Shown here in pieces: positions 35,331-44,280 of a DNA stretch of 64,000 nucleotides. Origin of the DNA: Haloglomus irregulare (GTDB taxonomy: Archaea > Halobacteriota > Halobacteria > Halobacteriales > Haloarculaceae); NCBI RefSeq assembly GCF_007421925.1, contig NZ_QMDX01000008.1:1-64000 (forward strand). Direction: 5' to 3'. The notes beneath the pieces were generated by a model, which saw nothing but the letters and a program-made list of their open reading frames with translations, was not told where the DNA came from and did not search any database. The translations under genes and the position numbers were made by a program. Positions within the stretch are counted from its first letter, which is position 1; every line of letters begins with the position of its first letter.

Positions 35331-36743
35331 TCAGGCGTGGTCGAACGGGTCCTGGACGACGACGGTGTCCTCGCGGCCGGGGCCGACCCCGACGGCGTAG
35401 ATGTCGGCGTCGAGTTCGGCCGCGATGTAGCCGAGATACTCCTGTGCGTGCTCCGGGATGGCGTCGTAGCCGGAGTCCGCGGCCGCGCTCCAGTCGATGT
35501 CGGGCCAGCCATCGAACTCGCGGTAGACCGGCTCGCAGTCGGCCCACCGCTCCGTGGTGCCCGGCACGGTCAGCAGCTCCTCACCGTCTATCTTGTACGC
35601 GTGGCCGACACGCACCGTGTCCAGCCCGGCGAGCGTGTCGACGTGGTTGATAGCGAGGCCGGTGAAGCCGCTCGCGATGGCGGCGTGGCGGAGCATCGGC
35701 ATGTCCAGCCAGCCGACCCGTCGCGGTCGCCCGGTGACGGTGCCGTACTCCCCGCCGGCGTCACGGATGTCGGTCGCCAGCTCCTGCCCCCGCTCGGAGG
35801 TGTCGCCGCCCTCGGGCGCGGTCTGGCCCTCCACGTTGCCCAGTTCGGTCGGCAGCGGCCCGGTCCCGACACGCGAGATGTACGCCTTCACGATGCCGAC
35901 GACCTCGCCGCGACCCACGACGGTCGGGCCGAGGCCCGTTCCGACGGCCGCGCCGCCGGCAGTCGGGTTCGAGGAGGTGACGTAGGGGTAGCTCCCGTGG
36001 TCGATGTCGATGCCGGTCCCCTGGGCGCCCTCCATCATCACCTGGTCGCCGGCCCCACGCCGGCGGTCCAGGAAGGCGCCGCAGTTGACGGTCATGTCCT
36101 CGTCGGCGAGCCGCTCGCCGAAGGTGCGGTATCGCTCGTACACCGCGTCGGTGTCGAACGCCTCGGCGGGCGACAGGTCGATGCCGAAGTCCGCCGCGTC
36201 GAGCGCGTCCGGGTCGAGGCCGTACACCTCCTCGACCAGCGCGCGCTTCTGTGGGACGGCGTACTCCAGGCGCTCCCGGAGCACCTCGGGCGCGAGCAGG
36301 TCGCCGACCCGGACGCCGCGCCGGCCGGCCTTGTCCTCGTATGTCGGCCCGATACCGCGGCCGGTCGTCCCGACGGCGATGTCGTCATCGCTCTTGACGT
36401 CCTCCTCCAGCCCGTCGAGGACCCGGTGGTAGGGGAGGATGACGTGCGCGCGCTCGGCGACGCGCACGTCGGGGTCGAGGCCGCGCTCGGCGAGCGTGTC
36501 CAGCTCGTCGAACAGCGTCGCGGGGTTGACCACGCAGCCGTTCCCGAGGACGCCGACCTTCCCGCGGACCGCGCCCGACGGGACCAGCGAGAGCTTGTAC
36601 TCGGTCCCTTCGTGGACGACGGTGTGGCCGGCGTTGTCGCCGCCCTGGTACCGTACGACCACGTCCGCCGCCTCGCCGAACACGTCGACGATGCCGCCCT
36701 TCCCCTCGTCGCCGAACTGCGAGCCGACGATAGTGACAGTCAT
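35331..36743 (-). CDS. purA: adenylosuccinate synthetase
   Basis: GTP-dependent ligase joining IMP and aspartate toward AMP. Family motifs: GSQFGDEGKGG at 7-17 (P-loop and catalytic Asp), GGDNAGHTV, TTGRGIGPTYEDKAGRRGVRVGDL, EGAQGTGIDIDHGSYPYVTSSN, and GRPRRVGWLDM. ATG 36743 (MTVTIVGSQFG) is the family start; the longer frame upstream is basic and unrelated. Length 470 is slightly above the 430 norm, with acidic insertions typical of halophiles. GGTTAACC at 36827-36834 lies in its upstream region. Confidence 0.96.
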   Translation of the reverse strand: MTVTIVGSQFGDEGKGGIVDVFGEAADVVVRYQGGDNAGHTVVHEGTEYKLSLVPSGAVRGKVGVLGNGCVVNPATLFDELDTLAERGLDPDVRVAERAHVILPYHRVLDGLEEDVKSDDDIAVGTTGRGIGPTYEDKAGRRGVRVGDLLAPEVLRERLEYAVPQKRALVEEVYGLDPDALDAADFGIDLSPAEAFDTDAVYERYRTFGERLADEDMTVNCGAFLDRRRGAGDQVMMEGAQGTGIDIDHGSYPYVTSSNPTAGGAAVGTGLGPTVVGRGEVVGIVKAYISRVGTGPLPTELGNVEGQTAPEGGDTSERGQELATDIRDAGGEYGTVTGRPRRVGWLDMPMLRHAAIASGFTGLAINHVDTLAGLDTVRVGHAYKIDGEELLTVPGTTERWADCEPVYREFDGWPDIDWSAAADSGYDAIPEHAQEYLGYIAAELDADIYAVGVGPGREDTVVVQDPFDHA

Positions 36744-36898
36744 CCGGCGAGTGGTGCGGTGGGCGCGAACAAACCGGTTGCGATTCGCGGGCCGCCGCGC
36801 ACGGCACGCCCCGGACAGGTCCAAAGGGTTAACCGGTAACGTGCGGTATCGACCTATCAGCGGCGGTAGCACAGTGCGACGGGCGCTGTTCGAGGGCA

Positions 36899-36908
36899 AC
36901 TTTTAAAC
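36899..36908 (+). promoter_or_regulatory. TATA box for the wHTH gene
   Basis: ACTTTTAAAC is a strong haloarchaeal TATA-like box about 30 bases before ATG 36935, after a purine-rich position expected for TFB contact. It implies a nearly leaderless transcript. Confidence 0.6.
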
Positions 36909-36934
36909 CATGGACTCACGAGTTAACACATGCC

Positions 36935-37240
36935 ATGATAGATCGACTCGAGAAAGAAGTCGACATGCTCGAACGCCATCTCCAGGTTCTACGGATGGTC
37001 ATCGAGAACGAGCCCATCGGCATCGTGAAGATGTCGAACGAGACCGGCTACCCACACCACAAGGTGCGCTACTCGCTCCGCGTGCTCGAGGAGGAGAACC
37101 TCATCGAGCCCTCCAGCCAGGGCGCCATCACCACCGAGGACACCGCCGACTTCGTCGACGATCTCGACGACAAGATCGACGAGATCGTCGAGAAGCTCGA
37201 CGGGATGAAGATCGAGGACATCCCGGAGATCGAGGGCTGA
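36935..37240 (+). CDS. winged-helix DNA-binding protein, 101 aa
   Basis: Small acidic protein with an N-terminal helix (MIDRLEKEVDMLERHLQVLRMV), a helix-turn-helix (IGIVKMSNETGYPHHKVRYSLRVLEEENLIEPS) and a C-terminal helical dimerisation tail (VDDLDDKIDEIVEKLDGMKIED). The recognition helix PHHKVRYSLRVL is basic. This arrangement is that of conserved archaeal putative transcriptional regulators. It is divergent from purA, 190 bases away, and might control it, which is inference from position. Confidence 0.85.
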   Translation: MIDRLEKEVDMLERHLQVLRMVIENEPIGIVKMSNETGYPHHKVRYSLRVLEEENLIEPSSQGAITTEDTADFVDDLDDKIDEIVEKLDGMKIEDIPEIEG

Positions 37241-37270
37241 GGACCTGCAACGGCCGATGAATCGGATGGC

Positions 37271-39265
37271 TCAGAGTCCCGGTACCGAGAGATAGAACGA
37301 CTCCTCCCGGTCCTCGACGAGGCAGAGATGGTAGCCCCGGTCGCGGGACAGCTTCACGAAGCTCTCGCGTTTGTCCCGACTCAGCAGACTCCCGCCGGTC
37401 GCCTCCTCCGCGGTCGAGAGGGCCGCTGGTTCGAAGTAGGCTGCCGTCACGGCCATCGCCCCCGCCAGTGACGGCTGGGCCTGTGCCACCGCCGTCGCGT
37501 CGCGTACGAGGCTCGCCATCCGCTCGTCGTCGGCCGGCTCCCGGGCCTCGTCCAGCGTCGTGACCACCAGCGGGTCGCCCATGCGGTCGCGTGCGACGAG
37601 GTCGAACGTCCGCTCGTCGCCGCCGAACGCGACCGTCTCACCGAACGAGATGCGGTCGATATCGGGCAGCGCGGCATAGAGCCCGCTCAGCTTCCGCTGG
37701 CTCCCCGTCTCCCGGATTTCCAGTGGCAGGTCCGTCATCAGCCAGCGGACGAACCCGTACTCCTGGCTATCACGCAGGAAGGCGTCGAACGAGCGCCCCT
37801 CGACAGCGATGGCGTCCGCGTCGAACTCCGTGTGCCGCTCCAGCCGGAGGTTGCCGGCGATGGCCTCGCGGCTGGCCCCCTGGTCGAGCGCCTCCAGCGT
37901 CGGCTCGCTCTTCGACCCGTAGCGGACGAAGAGGCTGGTGCCCGAGAGCGCCTCCGCGCGCGAGAGCGACTGCTCGGGGGCGGCGTCGCCCGAGCCGAGG
38001 TCCCGGAGCCGTGCCTCCAGGTCCTCGACCCGGGCCGCGAGGTCGTCGCGCTCGTCGCGGGCGTCCTGCAGCGCCCGCTTCAGCCCGGTCGCTTCCGACT
38101 CCAGCTCGGCCACCTCGGCCTCCAGCTGTTCGACCTCCCGGTCCCGCGCCGCCAGTTCCCCGCGGAGCCGCTCGGCCTCGGCGGCAGTCGGGTCCGGTGC
38201 CTCCGCCTCGGTGTCCGGCTGCGCCCCCGACTCGGCCGCCCCGCTCTCGACGTTCCGTATCGCCGCGGTCACGTCCGAGTCGTCGGCCGCCGGCTCGGGG
38301 TCGGCGGCCCGGTCGCCCCCGGGGTCGGCCGTCCCGTCGCCGGGCTCCCCGACGTCGGTAACGGTCTCGGCGGTCGAAGCGACACCCTCCGCCTCCGCCG
38401 GGTCCGGCTCGCTCACATCCCCCTCGCCGCCCGACGGCTCGGCCCCGTCCGTCGCCGACCCGGCCGAGGTGATGTCGTCGCCGCCGCCGAGGTCGATCTC
38501 CGGGACCGCGGTCCCGATGTCGGACCCGTCGGTCGCGTCATCCGCGGCGGAACTCCCGTCACTCGTCACCTCCTCGTGCGTCGACCCGTCGCGTGGGGCC
38601 TCCTCGCCGTCGCCCGTAGTGGTGCCGCCCACAGTTCCGCCGGCGACACCGCCCGCGGCACCGGCGCCGACATCGGCGGCCGCGTCCCCGCTCGGCTCGC
38701 CGGGGATGTCGACGGTGTCCAGGTCGACGGCGGTGACCGTGTAGATACCCACCTCGTCACAGGCGCGCTCGAACGCCGCCTCGTCCTCCAGGAGACGCCG
38801 GGACTGACCGACGTAGGCGACGTGCTTGGCGCGGCCGCCGTGGTAGACGGAGAAGTAGTCCCCGGAGAGGACGTTCTCCGACAGCTCGACGTAGCCGGTG
38901 AACCCACCGGAGAGCCGGTCGTGGACCTCTGAGAGGGGCGTATCCTCGGAGTAGTAGCGGCCACGCTCCTCGCCGCCGACCCCCTGCATCGCGAACAGCA
39001 GCGGGAGCGCGGCGTGGGGCGCCTCGTAGGCCGTCCCCGACGCGCCCTCGAAGGCGTCGATGTCGGCGGGCGTCAGCCCGCTCTCGGTCCGGTCGTCGAG
39101 CGCGAAGACGCCGACAACGCGCCCGCGGAGCATGAACAGCGCGTGGTCGGCGGCCTCGACGGCGCCCGTGAACTCCCGGCCGGCGAGGTCGTGTAGCCCG
39201 TCGAACCCGCCGTCGTATGGGCGCCCGTCCCACTCACGCATCTCGGGGACCGCGCGGGTCGTCAT
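37271..39265 (-). CDS. large acidic coiled-coil protein of unknown function (DUF7527-like)
   Basis: 664 residues in four parts: an N-terminal globular domain (1-155, GGFDGLHDLAGREFTGAVEAADHALFMLRGRVVGVFAL), a 190-residue disordered linker rich in Asp, Gly, Thr and Ser, a coiled coil near 355-410 (LRGELAARDREVEQLEAEVAELESEA), and a C-terminal domain (FVRYGSKSEPTLEAL to SFYLSVPGL). I recall a haloarchaeal DUF7527 with this plan, unverified. No catalytic motif. It could be a scaffold or signalling protein. A longer start at 39307 is possible but less likely. Confidence 0.8.
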   Translation of the reverse strand: MTTRAVPEMREWDGRPYDGGFDGLHDLAGREFTGAVEAADHALFMLRGRVVGVFALDDRTESGLTPADIDAFEGASGTAYEAPHAALPLLFAMQGVGGEERGRYYSEDTPLSEVHDRLSGGFTGYVELSENVLSGDYFSVYHGGRAKHVAYVGQSRRLLEDEAAFERACDEVGIYTVTAVDLDTVDIPGEPSGDAAADVGAGAAGGVAGGTVGGTTTGDGEEAPRDGSTHEEVTSDGSSAADDATDGSDIGTAVPEIDLGGGDDITSAGSATDGAEPSGGEGDVSEPDPAEAEGVASTAETVTDVGEPGDGTADPGGDRAADPEPAADDSDVTAAIRNVESGAAESGAQPDTEAEAPDPTAAEAERLRGELAARDREVEQLEAEVAELESEATGLKRALQDARDERDDLAARVEDLEARLRDLGSGDAAPEQSLSRAEALSGTSLFVRYGSKSEPTLEALDQGASREAIAGNLRLERHTEFDADAIAVEGRSFDAFLRDSQEYGFVRWLMTDLPLEIRETGSQRKLSGLYAALPDIDRISFGETVAFGGDERTFDLVARDRMGDPLVVTTLDEAREPADDERMASLVRDATAVAQAQPSLAGAMAVTAAYFEPAALSTAEEATGGSLLSRDKRESFVKLSRDRGYHLCLVEDREESFYLSVPGL

Positions 39266-39442
39266 GTCCGCCGCTGGGACCGGTCCGCCCAAAGTCCTTC
39301 CGGGCACCGCCGTCCCCGTGGGGTGGCTCGCGCCGACCGGCCACGCGGGGCATTTACGCTGGTCAGAAGGCGAGCAGAAACATCTAACACCTGTAATGCG
39401 TGCCGGTGGTATTAAGCCCGCTCGCCTGCCACCAATCCGCGC

Positions 39443-41404
39443 ATGAGCTTAGAACTCGAGGACGTCGACCATGTCACCGTGCTCGGTGCGGGGAGCATGG
39501 GCCACGGCATCACGGAGGTCGTCGCGCTGGGCGGTTACGACGTGACGATGCGGGACATCGAGGAGGAGATCGTCGAGGACGGCTATCAGGACATCGAGTG
39601 GTCCCTGGAGAAGCTCTCCGAGAAGGGGCGCATCGACCAGGACCCCGAGGCGGTGCTCGGGCGCATCTCGACGGCCGTGGACCTCGAGAGCGCCGTTGCC
39701 GACACCGACCTCGTCATCGAGGCGGCGCCGGAGAAGCTCGACCTGAAGCGGGACATCTACGCCGACCTAGAGGAGTTCGCGCCCGACCACACGGTGTTCG
39801 CGTCGAACACCTCCTCGCTGCCCATCACGCAGATCGCCGAGGCGACCGACCGGCCAGAGCAGGTCGTCGGGACCCACTACTTCAACCCGCCGGTGAAGAT
39901 GGATCTCGTCGAGGTCATCTACGGCGAGGGGACCAGCGACGAGACGGCCGAACTCGCCTACGAGTTCGTCGAGGACATCGACAAGACGCCGATCTACGTC
40001 CGGAAGGACGTCCGCGGGTTCGTCGTCAACACCGTCCTCGGGCCGTTCGGCGACGAGGCCGCGTGGATGGCCAGTGAGGGTGTCGCCACCGTCGAAGCGA
40101 TCGACGCCGCGATGGTCCACCAGCGGGGCTACCCGATGGGGCCGTTCGAGCTGTCGGACATGACCGGCATCGACATCGGCTACGACGTGGCCAAGGAGGC
40201 CGGCCGCGAGGTGGCGCCCATCGTCGAGGAGAAGGTCGAGAACGAGCACCTCGGCCGGAAGACCGGCAAGGGGTACTACGACTACGAGGACGGCGACGGC
40301 ACCACCTACGAGCCGGGCGACGGTGAGGGCGTCGACACGCTCCGTATCGAGGCCCGCATCGTCAACCGGGCGGCCTACCTCATCCGCGAGGACGTGGCCA
40401 CGCCGGACGCCATCGACACCGGGATGCGGCTGGGGACGGGCTTCCCGGAGGGACCGTGTCGGCGCGCGGACAAGATCGGTCTCGACACCATCGTCGAGAA
40501 GCTCCGGGACCTCCACGAGGAGTACAGCGCCGAGCGGTACGAGCCGGACCCGTGGCTCGTCGAGAAGGTCGAAGCCGGCGAGACCGGCGAGGACGCCGGG
40601 AGCGGCTTCTACGACTACGGCGGCGAGGACGGCACGCGGGACTACACCACCATCGACCACGAGCTCCACGACAACGGCCTGCTCGAGATCGAGCTCGACC
40701 GGCCCTCGCGGATGAACGCGCTCAACGACGACCTGATGGAGGAGACCGTCCACCTGCTGGACAGCGTGGACGTCGACGAGGTCCGCGCGGTGACGTTCGA
40801 GGGTAACGGCGACCGCGCGTTCTCCGCGGGCGCGGACATCACGGGCTTCTCCGGCGTCGCGCCCCACGAGGTCGAGGTGACGGAGTTCTTCGAGACGGTC
40901 AACGACTTCCCGCGGCCGACGCTGGCGAAGATCGACGGGTTCTGTCTGGGCGGCGGGCACGAACTCGCGATGGCGTGTGACCTCCGCGTCGCCACGGAGG
41001 ACTCGGAGTTCGGCTTCCCGGAGATCAACCTCGGTCTCATCCCGGGCGGCGGCGGCACCCAGCGCGCCATCCGGATGCTGCCCGAGGCGCGCGCCAAGGA
41101 GCTCGTCTTCCGCGGCAACCGGATCTCCGCCGAGCGCGCTCACAAGTGGGGCCTCATCAACTGCGCCGTCGATAGCGAGGAGTTCGAGGAGATCTGCCAG
41201 GAGTTCGTCGACGACCTGGTCAACGGCCCGCCCATCGCGCTCCGGAAGGCCAAGCAGGTCATGAACCGGGGCGCCGACGAGAACATGGCTGCCGGCCTGG
41301 AGATGGAGTCACAGGCGTTCGGCCTGCTCCTCACCACCGACGACATGGAGGAGGGCGCCATGGCGTTCATGGGCGACCGCGAGCCGGAGTTCGAGGGGAA
41401 GTAG
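39443..41404 (+). CDS. fused 3-hydroxyacyl-CoA dehydrogenase/enoyl-CoA hydratase
   Basis: Carries two beta-oxidation steps. The N-terminal Rossmann domain has GAGSMGHGI at 15-23, ASNTSSLPITQIAEATDRPEQVVGTHYFNPP and VRGFVVNTV; two 3HCDH C-domains follow (PMGPFELSDMTGIDIGYDVAKE); the crotonase domain starts near 398 (RPSRMNALNDDLM, FSAGADITGF, GGGHELAMACDLRVA, LGLIPGGGGTQRAIR). The order dehydrogenase-then-hydratase is the reverse of bacterial FadB and is usual in archaea. A TATA-like GGTATTAAG lies 30 bases upstream. Followed closely by thioesterase and MaoC genes. Confidence 0.96.
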   Translation: MSLELEDVDHVTVLGAGSMGHGITEVVALGGYDVTMRDIEEEIVEDGYQDIEWSLEKLSEKGRIDQDPEAVLGRISTAVDLESAVADTDLVIEAAPEKLDLKRDIYADLEEFAPDHTVFASNTSSLPITQIAEATDRPEQVVGTHYFNPPVKMDLVEVIYGEGTSDETAELAYEFVEDIDKTPIYVRKDVRGFVVNTVLGPFGDEAAWMASEGVATVEAIDAAMVHQRGYPMGPFELSDMTGIDIGYDVAKEAGREVAPIVEEKVENEHLGRKTGKGYYDYEDGDGTTYEPGDGEGVDTLRIEARIVNRAAYLIREDVATPDAIDTGMRLGTGFPEGPCRRADKIGLDTIVEKLRDLHEEYSAERYEPDPWLVEKVEAGETGEDAGSGFYDYGGEDGTRDYTTIDHELHDNGLLEIELDRPSRMNALNDDLMEETVHLLDSVDVDEVRAVTFEGNGDRAFSAGADITGFSGVAPHEVEVTEFFETVNDFPRPTLAKIDGFCLGGGHELAMACDLRVATEDSEFGFPEINLGLIPGGGGTQRAIRMLPEARAKELVFRGNRISAERAHKWGLINCAVDSEEFEEICQEFVDDLVNGPPIALRKAKQVMNRGADENMAAGLEMESQAFGLLLTTDDMEEGAMAFMGDREPEFEGK

Positions 41405-41405
41405 C

Positions 41406-42038
41406 GTGACCGACAGGGAGGGCAGCGGCGCCGACGGTGACGGCGACGCGGCGTCGGCGACCCGCTCGCGGGACCTCGCCGGCGGCTCCGGCGCGGCCGA
41501 CGACGGCGACGCGGGCGACCTGCCGGGCTCGGAGGCGCTGGAGCGGGAACTCCGGGACCACGGGCTGTTCGCGTGGCTCGACCTCGACATCGTGGCCGTG
41601 GAGCCCGGACGGGCGGTGTTCGACCTGCCGTTCGACGGGAAGTTCGCGAACCTCTCGTCGGGGACCGTCCACGGCGGCGTCACCGCGACGGTCATCGACA
41701 CGGCCAGCGGCTTCGCCCTCCGGTCGACGTTCGACGACCCCGGGGCCGCGGCGCTGACGACGACCGACCTCAACGTGCGCTACGTCCGCCCCGCACGCGA
41801 CGACCTGCGCGTCGAGGCCACGGTCGTCCGCGCGGGGGCGAGTATGGGCGTCACGGAGTGCGAGGTCACCACGCTGCACGAGGGTGAGGCGAGCGAAGCG
41901 GGCCGATCCTCGTCGGACGAGCAGGGCGAGTCCGACGGTGGCGAGCGCGAGGTCGTCGCGACGGGCGGCACGACGTATCGACTGTTCAGGGACGGCGGCG
42001 CGAACCGAACCACAGCCGAGGAGGACACCCATGAGTGA
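41406..42038 (+). CDS. PaaI-family hotdog thioesterase
   Basis: Hotdog-fold thioesterase removing CoA from stalled acyl-CoAs. After a 45-residue acidic disordered lead comes the core: LDLDIVAVEPGRAVFDLPFDGKFAN, GTVHGGVTATVIDTASGFAL with the HGG helix of the PaaI type, TTTDLNVRYVRPARDDLRVEATV and a C-terminal strand interrupted by a Ser/Glu-rich insert. The start is GTG, one base after the previous stop, and its end overlaps the MaoC gene by eight bases, so all three are one operon. Confidence 0.88.
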   Translation: MTDREGSGADGDGDAASATRSRDLAGGSGAADDGDAGDLPGSEALERELRDHGLFAWLDLDIVAVEPGRAVFDLPFDGKFANLSSGTVHGGVTATVIDTASGFALRSTFDDPGAAALTTTDLNVRYVRPARDDLRVEATVVRAGASMGVTECEVTTLHEGEASEAGRSSSDEQGESDGGEREVVATGGTTYRLFRDGGANRTTAEEDTHE

Positions 42039-42498
42039 TTCCGACGATGGCGAGGGGTACAGCATCTACGAGAACACGGTCGAGGGCGAGACGGACGTCA
42101 CCGGCGGCCGGACCATCACGGAGGCCGACATCGCCAACTTCGCCGGCGTCAGCGGGGATTTCAACCACCTGCATATGGACGCCGAGGCGATGGAGGACTC
42201 GATGTTCGGCGAGCGCATCGCCCACGGGATGCTGGTCTTCTCGGCCGCGACGGGGCTGCTCTGGCAGAACCGGACCCCCGCCGAACGCGACGCCGTTGTG
42301 GCCTTCTACGGCGTCGACGACCTCCGCTTTCGCGGCCCGGTCTTCGCCGGCGACACCATCCACGTCGAGGCCGAGGTCGTCGAGAAGCGCGAGTCCGACA
42401 ACCCGCAGGCGACGGGGACCATCAACTACGAGGTGGAGGTGGTGAAGCAGGACGGCTCGACCGCCATCTCCTGCTCGATGCTGTCGCTGGTGGAGTAA
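42031..42498 (+). CDS. MaoC-like (R)-specific enoyl-CoA hydratase
   Basis: Hotdog hydratase acting on trans-2-enoyl-CoA. The hydratase-2 motif is clear: FAGVSGDFNHLHMDAEAMEDSMFG with the catalytic Asp and His, then RIAHGMLVFSAATGLL and FRGPVFAGDTIHVEAEV. 155 residues, the single-domain size. Working with the fused dehydrogenase it could give an (R)-hydroxyacyl branch, such as polyhydroxyalkanoate supply, which is inference. Last gene of a three-gene operon. Confidence 0.9.
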   Translation: MSDSDDGEGYSIYENTVEGETDVTGGRTITEADIANFAGVSGDFNHLHMDAEAMEDSMFGERIAHGMLVFSAATGLLWQNRTPAERDAVVAFYGVDDLRFRGPVFAGDTIHVEAEVVEKRESDNPQATGTINYEVEVVKQDGSTAISCSMLSLVE

Positions 42499-42698
42499 CC
42501 CGGTTACGCCCCGAGCTCGGATCCTCCAGCCGGAGTCCCGGATATACCACCGATCTGTCGGGGGAACCCGGTTCCGCGGAGACTCGTATGCGAATCCGGC
42601 CGAGAACTCCCACCCGCGCAGAGGCCCCCGGCCCCACCGGGTTACGGTCCCCGCATCGTCCGAGAGGGCTAACCTCAAACCACTGGAACCCCTACCGG

Positions 42699-44153
42699 AT
42701 GCCGATGGAACCACCGCGCGGCGAGTCGTCGGTTCGCGCCGGCCGGACGGGTGACGGCGAGGGCGGGTCCGGACTCGTCAGCCGCTCGGTCCGCGTGGAG
42801 GCGCCGCCGTTCCGGGCGGTCGTCGCGGCGGCCGATAGCCCGCGCGTGGTGTGGGCCGCGCCGGGCGAGGCGACGGTCGTGGGCGGCGGCGCGGCGGCGA
42901 CGCTCACGGCGGCCGGGGCGGACCGGTTCACCGCCATCCGCGACGCCGCCGCCGACCTGTTCGCGAGCGGTGACGTCCACGCCGGGACGCTCGCGGCGCG
43001 GCCGCGCCTGTTCGGCGGCTTCGCCTACCACGACGAGCACGACGGGACGGCGCCCTGGACGGGCTACCCGGCGGCGGGCTTCCTGCTGCCCCGGGTGCAG
43101 GTCACCTACACCGGGACGGACCCGACCACGGGCGATCCGGATGCCGGTGGCGAGGCGTGGCTCACCGTGACCGCTGCGGGCCCAGACGCCGCGCCCGAGG
43201 CCGTGGAGGCGCGACTGCGCGACGCGCGCACGGCTCTGGAGTCACTGTCAGAGCCCGACCCGGTCGCGGCGCCGCCGGGGGTCGCCGACCGCCGGCGGAC
43301 CACCGACCGCGACGCGTGGCACGACTCTGTCAACGCCGCGCTCACCCGCATCGAGGCCGGTGACCTCCGGAAGGTGGTGCTGGCGCAGGCGCTGGAGGCC
43401 GACCTGGAGCGGCCGCTCGACATCCCCGCCACGCTGACGCGACTGGCCGAGCGGTACCCGGACTGCTACCGCTTCCTGCTGGAACCTATCAGCCCGGATG
43501 GCGGCGACTCGACGCCCGACGGTGACGCGACGGTCGGCGGGCGCCCGAGTTTCTTCGGCGCGACGCCGGAGCGGCTGGTCGACCTGACCGGACGCACGGT
43601 GGAGACGGGGGCGCTCGCCGGCACGACGGGCCGGGGGGAGACCCCCGCGGAGGACGAGTGGCTCGCCCGCGAGCTGCTCCACGACGGGAAGAACGTCCAC
43701 GAACACGAGATCGTCGCCGACGCCATCCGGGACCAGCTGGCCCCGTACGCCGCGTCCGTCGCGACCGGCGAGCGGGGGATCCGGCGGCTGGCGACGGTCC
43801 AGCACATCGAGACGCCCATCACGGCCGAGCTGGGCGCCGACCGTCACGTGCTCGATCTCGTGGAGGCGCTCCACCCCACCCCGGCGGTCGGCGGGCTCCC
43901 CCCGGGGCGCGCGCTGCGGACCATCCGCGACACGGAGCCGTTCGACCGCGGCTGGTACGCCGCGCCGGTCGGCTGGTTCGACGCCGCGGGCTACGGCTCG
44001 TTCGCGGTCGCCATCCGCTCGGCCGTCGCCAGCCCGGACGGTGACCGGGTGTCCCTGTTCGCCGGCGTCGGCCTCGTCACGGACTCGGACCCGGACCGCG
44101 AGTGGGACGAGGTCCAGCTCAAATACCGGCCCATCCTCGACGAGCTGGAGTGA
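42699..44153 (+). CDS. menF: isochorismate synthase
   Basis: Isomerises chorismate to isochorismate, first step of menaquinone synthesis. Chorismate-binding domain in the second half: DAWHDSVNAALTRIEAGDLRKVVLAQAL, FFGATPERLVDLTGRTVETGALAGTTGRG, NVHEHEIVADAIRDQL, RLATVQHIETPI, LVEALHPTPAVGG and the ending EVQLKYRPILDELE. The N-terminal half is divergent, as usual. ATG 42699 (MPMEPPRGE) or 42705 are both possible; an AT-rich box lies about 25-30 bases upstream. Followed by menD. Confidence 0.93.
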   Translation: MPMEPPRGESSVRAGRTGDGEGGSGLVSRSVRVEAPPFRAVVAAADSPRVVWAAPGEATVVGGGAAATLTAAGADRFTAIRDAAADLFASGDVHAGTLAARPRLFGGFAYHDEHDGTAPWTGYPAAGFLLPRVQVTYTGTDPTTGDPDAGGEAWLTVTAAGPDAAPEAVEARLRDARTALESLSEPDPVAAPPGVADRRRTTDRDAWHDSVNAALTRIEAGDLRKVVLAQALEADLERPLDIPATLTRLAERYPDCYRFLLEPISPDGGDSTPDGDATVGGRPSFFGATPERLVDLTGRTVETGALAGTTGRGETPAEDEWLARELLHDGKNVHEHEIVADAIRDQLAPYAASVATGERGIRRLATVQHIETPITAELGADRHVLDLVEALHPTPAVGGLPPGRALRTIRDTEPFDRGWYAAPVGWFDAAGYGSFAVAIRSAVASPDGDRVSLFAGVGLVTDSDPDREWDEVQLKYRPILDELE

Positions 44154-44235
44154 GCGGCCGGCGCTCGCCCGCTCCCACGGGGGGCGCCGACGCTCGTCCG
44201 GAGGTTCTTAGCGGCGACCACTCCTACGGCGACCC

Positions 44236-44280
44236 ATGGACCAGGCCATGCGCGACCGCCACCGGGGGCGACGACCGTGA
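44236..44280 (+). other. 14-codon upstream ORF overlapping the menD start
   Basis: ATG 44236 opens MDQAMRDRHRGRRP and its TGA overlaps the menD GTG (GTGA at 44277-44280). A TATA-like GGTTCTTAG lies about 28 bases before the ATG, so a transcript would start right at this micro-ORF. Re-initiation at GTG is likely. Same layout as at pccB. Confidence 0.4.
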
